A DNA stretch of 6,186 nt from Falsiroseomonas sp044341625 (GTDB lineage Bacteria > Pseudomonadota > Alphaproteobacteria > Acetobacterales > Acetobacteraceae): NCBI GenBank assembly GCA_044341625.1, contig JBIIRI010000188.1, forward strand, positions 1-6,186, in the 5' to 3' direction. Numbering within the stretch: position 1 is the stretch's first letter; each line of letters begins with the position of its first letter. The notes beneath the pieces were generated by a model. That model did no database searches. It was not told the origin of the DNA and saw only the letters and a program-made list of their open reading frames with translations. Of this stretch, positions 1-6,150 are shown one piece after another. A program made the translations under genes and the position numbers.

Positions 1-24
1 TGGGTTCGAATCCCACCCTCTCCG
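1..24 (+). tRNA. tRNA-Ser, 3' end only (cut by window edge)
   Basis: The window opens inside the T arm. The stem TGGG pairs with CCCA around the loop TTCGAAT. It is followed by the 3' acceptor strand CCTCTCC at 17-23 and a G discriminator base at 24. A G discriminator with an acceptor implying a 5' GGAGAGG strand fits bacterial tRNA-Ser. No CCA follows (the next bases are TTCC), so the CCA tail would have to be added by tRNA nucleotidyltransferase. The anticodon and variable arm lie outside the window, so the isoacceptor cannot be named. Confidence 0.85.
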
Positions 25-281
25 TTCCCCCCGCTGCGGCCAAGCCTAAAGTCCACGAAGCTTCAAGACCCAGCTGCTGAACGTGCCTGGGCCTTTAGGG
101 CCGTCGGTGCTTTGACCCTGCCCCCGGGGATGCGCCGCAACAGGCTCAGCCGACCGCCGCCGCATCCATCCCCGCGAGCCGCCCGATGGCCCAGCGCGGC
201 TCGACACGCTGGCACCGCGAGCCCCATAAAGCAGAGCAGTGCCGAGGAAGCCGGGTCCGGTGCAGGCAAGCCCACCCCGAC

Positions 282-286
282 AGGAG
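282..286 (+). promoter_or_regulatory. Ribosome binding site deciding the start of the CheB-CheR-HWE gene
   Basis: AGGAG lies six bases before the ATG at 293. This supports 293 over the in-frame GTG at 239, which has no comparable site. The 18 residues that GTG would add show no domain sequence, and the CheB fold begins right after the ATG. Confidence 0.7.
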
Positions 287-292
287 TTCTCC

Positions 293-3200
293 ATGGATGA
301 GGCTGGGCACTTTCCTGTTGTCGGGATCGGCGCGTCGGCCGGTGGGGTGGAAGCCTTGCAGGCGCTGTTCCGCGCCATGCCCACCCCGCCTCTTGCCGCC
401 GCCTTCGTCGTGGTCATGCACCTGACCGGGGGGCGGAAAAGCGCCCTGCCGGACATCCTCGGCCACTGCGCCGCCATGCCCGTCGTCCCCGCGACGGACG
501 GCGAGGTCGTGCAGCCCGGTCACGTCTATGTGCTGCCGGATGATTCGCTGATCACGATCGCGGCCGGCCGCCTCATCCTGCGACCGCAATCGCCGGACGT
601 GCCGCGCGAGCGCCAGCCGATCGACCTGTTCTTCGCATCGCTGGCCGCGGACCAGGGCGAGGATGCGGTGGGGGTCGTCCTGTCGGGCAGCGGCAGCGAC
701 GGCACGCTCGGCCTCAAGGCGATCAAGGAACATGGCGGCCTGACCCTGGCCCAAGGGTCCAACGGCTCGGCGCCGCGCTATCCCAGCATGCCGGCCAGCG
801 CCGCTGCCGGCGGCGCTGTCGACCTGATCCTACCTGTCGAACAAATGCCCGACCGCCTGGCCGAATTCCTGCGGCAGTATGACACGCTGGGCACCGCCTT
901 CGGGCAGGACCAACACGCCGCCGCGACGGAACAAGGCATCGTCGCGCAGGCCCGGATCAGCGAGATCCTGCGCGCGCGGGTCGGTCACGACTTCTCTGGC
1001 TACAAGAGCAAGACCTTCTTCCGGCGTGTGCAGCGCCGCATGCAGGTCCTGCTGCTGCACGACCTCGATTCCTACATCGACCGGCTGACGCATGACGACG
1101 ACGAAGCGGGCAAGCTGTTCCGCGACCTTCTGATCAGCGTGACCGGATTCTTCCGCGACCCCGAGAGCTTCGACGCGCTGGCAAGCCGCGTCATGCCGAC
1201 GCTCTTCGAAGGCCGCAGCGCCGACGACACGGTTCGGATCTGGGTCCCCGGCTGCGCGACCGGGGAGGAAGCCTATTCCCTCGCCATGTTAGCCAGCGAA
1301 CAGGCGGCCAGCCAGCCGAACAGCCCCAGGGTGCAGATCTTCGCCACCGATATCGATGACGTGGCGCTCGGGGTGGCGCGAAGCGGCCGCTACCCCGCCG
1401 CGATGATGGCCAATGTCTCGCCCGAGCGGCTGGCCCGCTTCTTCGTGGCCGAAGGGGCGACCTATGCGGTGTCGAGGGAGCTGCGGGAGCTTTGCGTTTT
1501 CTCCTCGCACAACGTCATCCGCGATGCCCCGTTCTCCCGCATCGACATGGTGTCCTGCCGCAACCTGCTGATCTACATGGGCGGCCAACTGCAGGAACAG
1601 GTGATCCCGCTGTTCCACTACGCATTGCGTCCTGGCGGCTTCCTGTTCCTGGGCGTCTCCGAGACCGTCAGCAAGCATGCCGAGTTGTTCTCGGCCGAGG
1701 ACAAGAGCCACCGCATCTACCGCCGCCGCGACACGTCCGCGCCCGGCATGCCGCTGCAGATCAACACCGCGGCCCAGGGTGCCCGGCGCAACTGGCAACC
1801 CGCCTCCCCCTCGCCCCGGCCGCAGCTGGGCAGCGCGTCCGAGCTGCGGCATATGGCGAACGCCTTCGCGGCCGAGCAGATCGCGCCGCCGCACCTTCTG
1901 GTCAATGCGGATGGCGACATCGTCCATCAATCCGCGAATCTCGGCCCGTTCCTGGAGCCTTCCCCCGGCGTCCCGAGCCGGCAACTGCTGTCGATGGCGC
2001 GGCGCGGTCTGCGGCTGGACCTTCGCGCCGCCCTGCGTGAGGCGACACTGACGCGCCGGCGCGTTCAGCGACCGCGGGTCGACATGGAGGCCGACGGAAC
2101 GCGCCGATCCGTGACGCTGATCGTAGCACCCCTGCTGCAGCGCGACGGCCCCGACCCGCTGTTCATGGTGGCCTTCGCCGAAGCGGAGCCGACATTACCG
2201 AAGCCCGACATGGCCGCACCGGCGGGCGTGGAGCCGCAGCACACGCAGCTCATCGAACAGCTCGAGACCGAGTTGCGCGAGACGCGGGAGCGGCTGCAAT
2301 CCACGACCGAGGAATACGAGACGGCCAGCGAGGAACTGAAATCCGCCAACGAGGAGATGGTCTCGGTCAACGAGGAGCTGCAATCGATCAACGAGGAGCT
2401 GGAGACCTCGAAGGAAGAGCTGCAGTCGATGAACGAGGAGCTGCGGACCAGCAACATCGAACTGACCGCCAAGATCGAAGAGCTCGACCACGCCAACGCC
2501 GATCTGCGGAACCTGTTCGAAAGCACCCAGGTCGCGACGATCTTCCTGGACCGGCATCTCGTGATCAGGAGCTTCACGCCGGCGGTGACCGGCATCTTCG
2601 ACCTGGTCGCGACGGATCGGGGCCGCGCGCTCACCACCTTCGCAAGCCACCTCGACAAGGTCGATTTCCGGAAGGACGCGGACCAGGTCCTGAACGGCAG
2701 GGCGCCCCTGGAACGGCGTGTCACCGCCCATGGCGGGGTTGCCCACTACCTCATGCGGATCCTGCCCTACACGATGCAGGACGGCACGGTGGATGGCGTC
2801 GTCGTGACCTTCTTCGACATCACCAAGGTGGTCGAGGGCGAGATCATGGGCACCCTGGTGGATGAGCTGAACCACCGGGTCCGCAACATGCTGCAGGTGG
2901 TGTCCGCCGTCGCCGCTCACACGCTGCGGCGGTCGACCAGCCTGCAGGATTTCGGCGCGACATTCACCGGCCGGATCTCGGCCTTGGCCCGGGCGCATGA
3001 GCTGGTCTCGATCGGCAAATGGCAGGATGTGCGGCTGCTCGACCTGGTCGAGAAGGAACTCCAGCCCTACGCCGCGGGGCCGGACCGCCTGGCGACACGG
3101 GGCGCGCCGTTGCGCCTCAAGCCCAGGGCGGCGCTTTCGCTCGGGATGATCCTGCATGAGATGGCGACCAATGCCGCCAAGCACGGCGCGCTTTCGGCGG

Positions 3201-3484
3201 ATGGCGGCCGGGTGACGATCGAATGGTCGATCGAGGGCGAGGGCGCCGCGGCACAACTCGTCCTGCGCTGGCTGGAATCCGGCGGTCCCAAGGTGGAAGC
3301 GGCCCCGGAGCGGCGCGGCTTCGGCTCCGAACTCATCGACCGGCAACTGAGCTACGATCTCGGCGGCACGCAGGAGACCGAATTCAACGAGGCGGGATTG
3401 CGCGCCACGATGAAGATGCCGCTCAGCGTCCTCGCGGACCGCGACCAGGGCGAGACAGGCGCTGTCACCCGACCTGGGCCGTGA
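293..3484 (+). CDS. CheB-CheR-PAS-HWE hybrid chemotaxis-type sensor histidine kinase
   Basis: This 1063-residue cytoplasmic signalling protein has no signal peptide or membrane span. Residues about 8-190 are a CheB glutamate methylesterase domain with its triad visible: Ser15 in GASAGG, His43 in VVMHL and Asp136 in GSGSDGT. The usual N-terminal receiver of free CheB is absent. Residues about 212-475 are a CheR methyltransferase, with the SAM-binding motif VPGCATGEEAYSLAM (318-332), FATDID (350-355) and SCRNLLIYM (421-429). A PAS-like segment (about 520-630) leads into a long coiled coil (about 645-740), then a PAS domain (about 738-848). The C-terminus is an HWE kinase: phospho-acceptor His861 in DELNHRVRN, N-box HEMATNAAKHGAL (955-967), the W-x-E motif at Trp993/Glu995, and GFGSELI (1009-1015). 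All catalytic residues look intact. From family knowledge, it should autophosphorylate and pass phosphate to a separate receiver. Whether CheB and CheR act on chemoreceptors here is unknown. No receiver or chemotaxis partner is adjacent. Confidence 0.95.
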   Translation: MDEAGHFPVVGIGASAGGVEALQALFRAMPTPPLAAAFVVVMHLTGGRKSALPDILGHCAAMPVVPATDGEVVQPGHVYVLPDDSLITIAAGRLILRPQSPDVPRERQPIDLFFASLAADQGEDAVGVVLSGSGSDGTLGLKAIKEHGGLTLAQGSNGSAPRYPSMPASAAAGGAVDLILPVEQMPDRLAEFLRQYDTLGTAFGQDQHAAATEQGIVAQARISEILRARVGHDFSGYKSKTFFRRVQRRMQVLLLHDLDSYIDRLTHDDDEAGKLFRDLLISVTGFFRDPESFDALASRVMPTLFEGRSADDTVRIWVPGCATGEEAYSLAMLASEQAASQPNSPRVQIFATDIDDVALGVARSGRYPAAMMANVSPERLARFFVAEGATYAVSRELRELCVFSSHNVIRDAPFSRIDMVSCRNLLIYMGGQLQEQVIPLFHYALRPGGFLFLGVSETVSKHAELFSAEDKSHRIYRRRDTSAPGMPLQINTAAQGARRNWQPASPSPRPQLGSASELRHMANAFAAEQIAPPHLLVNADGDIVHQSANLGPFLEPSPGVPSRQLLSMARRGLRLDLRAALREATLTRRRVQRPRVDMEADGTRRSVTLIVAPLLQRDGPDPLFMVAFAEAEPTLPKPDMAAPAGVEPQHTQLIEQLETELRETRERLQSTTEEYETASEELKSANEEMVSVNEELQSINEELETSKEELQSMNEELRTSNIELTAKIEELDHANADLRNLFESTQVATIFLDRHLVIRSFTPAVTGIFDLVATDRGRALTTFASHLDKVDFRKDADQVLNGRAPLERRVTAHGGVAHYLMRILPYTMQDGTVDGVVVTFFDITKVVEGEIMGTLVDELNHRVRNMLQVVSAVAAHTLRRSTSLQDFGATFTGRISALARAHELVSIGKWQDVRLLDLVEKELQPYAAGPDRLATRGAPLRLKPRAALSLGMILHEMATNAAKHGALSADGGRVTIEWSIEGEGAAAQLVLRWLESGGPKVEAAPERRGFGSELIDRQLSYDLGGTQETEFNEAGLRATMKMPLSVLADRDQGETGAVTRPGP
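2348..2452 (+). repeat. Five tandem 21-base (heptad) units in the coiled coil of the kinase
   Basis: Units begin at 2348, 2369, 2390, 2411 and 2432, exactly 21 bases apart. Each opens with NEEM, NEEL or KEEL. The core AACGAGGAGCTG is exact at 2369, 2390 and 2432. The period equals seven codons, so each unit is one heptad of the helix joining the methyltransferase half to the PAS-kinase half. The same heptad style is typical of CheB-CheR fusion kinases, so this is a structural protein repeat rather than a separate DNA element. Confidence 0.85.
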
Positions 3485-3546
3485 TCGGCGCCGATGGACG
3501 CGCCATCAGCTGGGCCACCGCCCCCCGCACCGATCCCCGTCGCGTC

Positions 3547-3563
3547 GCGGTTGTTGGAACCGC
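3547..3563 (+). terminator. Hairpin after the kinase gene, possible terminator
   Basis: GCGGTT (3547-3552) pairs perfectly with AACCGC (3558-3563) around a five-base loop, 63 bases after the kinase stop codon. No T-run follows, so this is not a classical intrinsic terminator. It is listed as the only clear stem between the kinase gene and the IS remnant. Confidence 0.25.
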
Positions 3564-3579
3564 CGAGGCAACCAAGGCA

Positions 3580-4203
3580 TCATATCACTTTAATGAATTG
3601 AAAACAAAGAGATAAATGGCGGTGGGAGTGCGGCTCGGTACAGCCGGTCTCCAGGCTGAAGCCTTGGAGAGCCGGGCGAGGCTCGGTCGCCGATCGATCC
3701 GCGATGGCCATGCGGACGAAGGCGGCAGCGATGCGGCCATGCCGCTCGAAGTCGGGGGCGAGGCGGTGGTTGCGGCTGATCCAGCCAATGGTGCGCTCCA
3801 CGATCCAGCGCTTCGGCAGCACGATGAATTTGTGCCTGTCGCAGCGGCGGACGATCTCGATTTTCCACGTGCCGGTGCGGACGACGGCGGCGGCCATCTT
3901 CGGCCCCTGATAGCCTGCATCGCCGATGATGCGCTCGACGAACGGGAACAACCGGCGCGCCTGCTGCAGCAGGGGTTCGGCGCCGTCCCGGTCCTTCGGC
4001 AGCGCGCTCCACTGACATCCCGTCGAGAGCACGTGGAACACCGTGTTCAGCACCTCGCGCACACCCACCTTGCGCGGCCTGCCCCCGTGCTTCGCTGGGC
4101 GGATCAGCGGTGCCACCAGCGCCCATTCGGCGTCCGTCAGGTCAGACGGGTAGCGCAGCCCACGCCGGTCCGCCGCACGCCGGTGCTCCACCGTGCACGC
4201 CAT
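3580..4203 (-). pseudogene. IS5-family DDE transposase, internally deleted and with a foreign C-terminus
   Basis: The 207-residue reading frame starts with a typical IS5-family N-terminus (GLRYPSDLTDAEWALVAPLI, residues 15-34; TGCQWSALPKD, 61-71). At residue 71 it jumps straight to a region normally found after the middle of the protein (RDGAEPLL, then GDAGYQG with Asp95 as second catalytic acid, and WIVERTIGW with Glu136 as the third). Relatives, as I recall them, run to about 270 residues, so roughly 100 residues are missing, including the first catalytic Asp (normally in an IIDSQSVK-like motif). The frame is kept across the gap. After residue 166 the expected MIRIMLRRL-type tail is replaced by about 40 unrelated residues reading out into flanking DNA to 3580. 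The start is the ATG at 4201-4203, with a weak AGGCGG just before it. The product cannot catalyse transposition. Confidence 0.85.
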
Positions 4204-4237
4204 CCGCCTGCAGTCGCGAATCGTCCACAGGAGCAGC

Positions 4238-4267
4238 GAATCACATCCGATTCAGCTGATGTAATTC
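4238..4267. repeat. Imperfect palindrome next to the IS end
   Basis: GAATCACATC (4238-4247) and GATGTAATTC (4258-4267) are inverted copies with nine of ten pairs matching around a ten-base spacer. It sits between the transposase start and the surviving IS end, so it is probably part of the element, perhaps a transposase-binding or expression-control site. Its function is inferred only from position. Confidence 0.6.
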
Positions 4268-4289
4268 CTTTCCGGATGGGTTCTCGAGG
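4268..4289 (-). repeat. Terminal inverted repeat of IS remnant A (transposase-start end)
   Basis: The end contains GGATGGGTTCTCGAGG at 4274-4289. Read as its reverse complement, it matches the segment at 5713-5733 at about 19 of 21 aligned bases with one gap. Similarity stops after the GAGG, which marks the likely outer edge at 4289. Its position directly upstream of an IS5-type transposase fits a terminal repeat. Confidence 0.7.
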
Positions 4290-4344
4290 GTGCTGACGTC
4301 GGACAAAAAAGAGATGGATCAATTTGAATATAGAATAAAAAACT

Positions 4345-4374
4345 TTGTTTACTGGATATGAAAGTTTGGATAAT
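4345..4374 (+). promoter_or_regulatory. Candidate sigma-70-type promoter of the TPR gene
   Basis: TTGTTT (4345-4350) and GATAAT (4369-4374) are separated by 18 bases in an unusually AT-rich leader. Transcription would begin near 4381 and leave a leader of about 46 bases before the ATG at 4427. The -10 is good and the -35 only matches in its first half. AT-rich DNA produces such matches by chance, so this is tentative. Confidence 0.35.
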
Positions 4375-4426
4375 GACTTCAAGATCGCGTTCTGATGAAC
4401 AACGCTATGCTATTTGAAGGGCCAAA

Positions 4427-5578
4427 ATGGACCTCACATCGATTGCTGCGGGCGTCACCATGCTATTCGGCCTGTTGACCGCCGATGCGGTGGTTAGCGC
4501 GGAGACCGTCGAAGTCCAGATCTCCGTACCCGCCTCGGTGGCGCAGACCGGCTACAGCGAGGATGTGGCGGAGCGGATCTTCACCCACGAATTCGAGGCG
4601 ATGAACCAGACACGGTCACTACTGCGGCCGCCGGTGATGCGCCCGGCGCGACAGCCCACGATTGTCGGCGTGATCGCCAGCTCGCTGCGGCTCGACAACT
4701 TCAAGCCGGCGCTACAGGATCTCCTCGGGATGGAGCGAATGCGCATCGCCGGCGCCATTATCGCCGGCGCGCCCGGCGAGGGGCAGCGCCTTCTCATCAA
4801 CTCTTCCTCCGCCTATTCCGGCGCTTTCTCGCTTGACCTTAGCGAAAGGGGCGAGACGGACCGGCTTCTACGCCGCGCAGCGCTCGAAACCATGGAGCGT
4901 GTGCAGCCGTATCGGGCCGCGCTGTTTCATTTCGGTCAAATCACTCAAGCTGGGGGCAATGACTACAGCGCCGTGGTGCAACTGGCCGAGCGCGAGCTGA
5001 GCCGGCCACGAAGGGCAGAGTTGCTGGAGGAACATTCCTTCCTGGAGAACCTGCTGGGCATCGTGGCGCTGTTGAACAATGACCTTGATGAGGCAGAACG
5101 GCGCTTCCGTCTTTCGTTTAGTTGGAATCCCAATTTTGCCGTAGGACGCATCAACCTTGCTTTTGTTCATGTCGAGCGGGATAGGTATCAGGACGCGATC
5201 GACATCGTGAAGCCGCTGATTGCCAGCAGTCCGGGACGGCGTTTGCCCCTACTCAGCGCTCGTTTTGGACCCCTGCATGAAGCGATGCACACCACCTTGG
5301 GTGTGGCGCTCTGGGCCCAGGGAGATTTGGACGGGGCTGAGGCGGCATTTAGCCGCGCGACACGTGAATACCCGAGTTCGGCCGGAGCCTATTCCTATTG
5401 GGCTCGACTGCTGCGGGAGCGTGGCGATACGGTGAGGGCAGCGGAAAAAGCGGAGGTCGCTCGCCTCAACGCTCTGACCTTTGAGAATTACCCCGAGGTC
5501 GCCAACCTGTATTTCTGGATGAGCCCGCGAGACAATCAACCGCTGGTACGGCGCATCGACATACCGGCTCATCGGTAG
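4427..5578 (+). CDS. Secreted or membrane-anchored TPR-repeat protein of unknown function
   Basis: The protein has 383 residues. The ATG is supported by GAAGG at 4416-4420, six bases upstream. Residues about 5-25 are hydrophobic and end in AVVSA, so they form either a signal peptide (cleavage near 25/26) or a single membrane anchor. The n-region has no Lys or Arg, which is atypical and favours neither option. Residues about 28-170 form a domain I cannot name. From memory, its opening (VEVQISVPASVAQTGYSEDV) resembles an N-terminal domain seen before TPRs in some uncharacterised bacterial proteins. Residues about 203-270 and 286-350 hold about four TPR-like helix pairs, for example LGIVALLNNDLDEAERRFRL and LGVALWAQGDLDGAEAAFSR. 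TPRs bind partner proteins, so a scaffold role in the envelope is plausible but inferred. It appears monocistronic, lying between two IS remnants. Its leader is far richer in AT than its surroundings, which hints at acquired DNA. Confidence 0.85.
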   Translation: MDLTSIAAGVTMLFGLLTADAVVSAETVEVQISVPASVAQTGYSEDVAERIFTHEFEAMNQTRSLLRPPVMRPARQPTIVGVIASSLRLDNFKPALQDLLGMERMRIAGAIIAGAPGEGQRLLINSSSAYSGAFSLDLSERGETDRLLRRAALETMERVQPYRAALFHFGQITQAGGNDYSAVVQLAERELSRPRRAELLEEHSFLENLLGIVALLNNDLDEAERRFRLSFSWNPNFAVGRINLAFVHVERDRYQDAIDIVKPLIASSPGRRLPLLSARFGPLHEAMHTTLGVALWAQGDLDGAEAAFSRATREYPSSAGAYSYWARLLRERGDTVRAAEKAEVARLNALTFENYPEVANLYFWMSPRDNQPLVRRIDIPAHR

Positions 5579-5651
5579 TGTCCGCGGAGGCAGTGGAAAT
5601 TCTGGTTTCGACCGGGGTGTAGGGCTTGGGTGGCCATCGGACCTGGCGGCT

Positions 5652-5678
5652 GGGGTGGAGTTGCGAAGCTCCCACCCC
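5652..5678 (+). terminator. GC-rich hairpin downstream of the TPR gene, possible terminator
   Basis: GGGGTGGAG (5652-5660) pairs with CTCCCACCCC (5669-5678) with a single bulged base and an eight-base loop, starting 74 bases after the TPR stop codon. It is strong, but no T-run follows, so termination is only a possibility. Confidence 0.3.
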
Positions 5679-5712
5679 TGACCGACCGAGGTGTCAATGC
5701 TGAGGCCGAGTT

Positions 5713-5733
5713 CCTCAGAGCCCATCCGGGAAG
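5713..5733 (+). repeat. Terminal inverted repeat of IS remnant B (transposase-stop end)
   Basis: The stretch includes CAGAGCCCATCCGGGAAG (5716-5733) and is the inverted counterpart of the IS end at 4268-4289. It lies seven bases beyond the stop codon of the transposase fragment at 5741-5809, which is where an IS5-family end belongs. The likely outer edge is at about 5713, facing the TPR gene. Confidence 0.65.
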
Positions 5734-5740
5734 TTCGGAT

Positions 5741-5809
5741 TCAGGCGGAGGGTTTTGCGGCCAGACGTCGCAGCATGATGCGGATCATGGCCACCCGGGC
5801 GCGGGATAG
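5741..5809 (-). pseudogene. C-terminal fragment of an IS5-family transposase (remnant B)
   Basis: Read on the - strand, the last codons give VAMIRIMLRRLAAKPSA followed by TGA at 5743-5741. AMIRIMLRRLA is the characteristic C-terminal helix of many IS5-family transposases. Upstream codons as far as about 5809 read LSRAR, less like the usual sequence. Beyond that I see no transposase similarity, so only about 17-22 codons survive. The fragment is in the same orientation as remnant A and supplies the C-terminal tail that remnant A lacks. Confidence 0.7.
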
Positions 5810-5910
5810 CCTTTGGGTCTCTGGGGTGACGCCCGAATCGGAATTCCTGCGGGATGTGATCGGGTGAGGTGGGTCCGTACTAAGGTGCTCGCTCTCGAAG
5901 TGCCGCTTCC

Positions 5911-5940
5911 GGGCAAGTGGGGTTCGAACCGGGGCAAGTG
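5911..5940. repeat. Direct repeats flanking a perfect 10-base palindrome
   Basis: GGGCAAGTG occurs at 5911-5919 and 5932-5940, flanking the perfect palindrome GGTTCGAACC (5921-5930). AAGTGCCG also occurs twice, at 5898-5905 and 5936-5943. This could be an operator or a recombination relic. No neighbouring gene indicates which. Confidence 0.5.
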
Positions 5941-5952
5941 CCGACCGCGCTG

Positions 5953-5977
5953 AAACCGGCCTTTGACCGGGGTTTTT
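5953..5977 (+). terminator. Candidate rho-independent terminator
   Basis: AAACC (5953-5957) can pair with GGTTT (5971-5975). Inside it GG (5958-5959) pairs with CC (5967-5968), leaving two bulged G residues and a seven-base loop. Five T residues run from 5973 to 5977. The nearest upstream + strand gene ends almost 400 bases away, so what it would terminate is unclear. Confidence 0.35.
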
Positions 5978-6150
5978 GCGTTCCGTACCAAAATGCCCAA
6001 GTCAGGAGGTCCGGAGCGAATTGGCCGCCGGAGAGCGATTTTCGCCTGTCTACGTGTCCTGCCAGTCAACAGGTCTGCCCCGAAAACCCCAGGAAACCTG
6101 CCACTCAGCGCGGCGGTCCGTCAGGCGGAGAGCGCGGCTCGCATGGGAAC

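Larger units (their letters stand above)
3704..4289 (-). mobile_element. Truncated IS5-family insertion sequence (remnant A)
   Basis: The element carries a degraded IS5-family transposase on the - strand and one recognisable end at 4268-4289, upstream of the transposase start. The expected opposite end, downstream of the transposase C-terminus, is missing. Transposase similarity stops near 3704, inside the RMA codons of the C-terminal helix, and a matching TIR is not seen anywhere to the left. The element is therefore deleted at its left end and also internally (near 3991). It cannot move by itself, though a related transposase might still recognise the surviving end. Confidence 0.75.
5810..6150. 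other. Gene-free stretch between IS remnant B and the right-hand tRNA
   Basis: I find no convincing coding sequence here. The open frames on both strands lack recognisable motifs or ribosome binding sites. The stretch holds a small repeat cluster at 5898-5943, a possible terminator at 5953-5977 and a short CAGG-AAA-CCTG hairpin at 6090-6100. On the - strand that hairpin is followed by GGGGTTTTC, so it could weakly end the tRNA transcript. Confidence 0.5.

Noticed and set aside
239..292. GTG start 54 bases upstream of the chosen start of the CheB-CheR-HWE gene
   Set aside because: It has no ribosome binding site and adds 18 residues with no domain character. The ATG at 293 has AGGAG at ideal spacing.
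2195..3346. Long - strand open frame of 383 codons opposite the kinase gene
   Set aside because: It is an antisense shadow of a high-GC gene: the + strand frame has clear domains and catalytic motifs, and this frame has none. The same holds for the - strand frames at 146-754 and 1289-1984.
3494..3601. Short proline-rich + strand frame after the kinase gene
   Set aside because: It has 35 codons, no ribosome binding site, low complexity and no recognisable motif.
3606..4315. AAAGAGAT at 3606-3613 and 4308-4315 as a target-site duplication of the IS
   Set aside because: The right copy lies 18 bases outside the IS end at 4289, the left IS end is missing, and eight bases is long for most of this family. 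It is probably chance in AT-rich DNA.
5579..5712. Possible further IS end beginning at the TPR stop codon (TGTCCGCGG)
   Set aside because: It looks somewhat like the end of an IS, but I cannot find a partner end or transposase sequence to support it.
5916..5934. GGTTCGAACC stretch as a tRNA T arm
   Set aside because: Beyond the palindrome the flanking bases do not form the required five-pair T stem, and no acceptor strand or discriminator follows.
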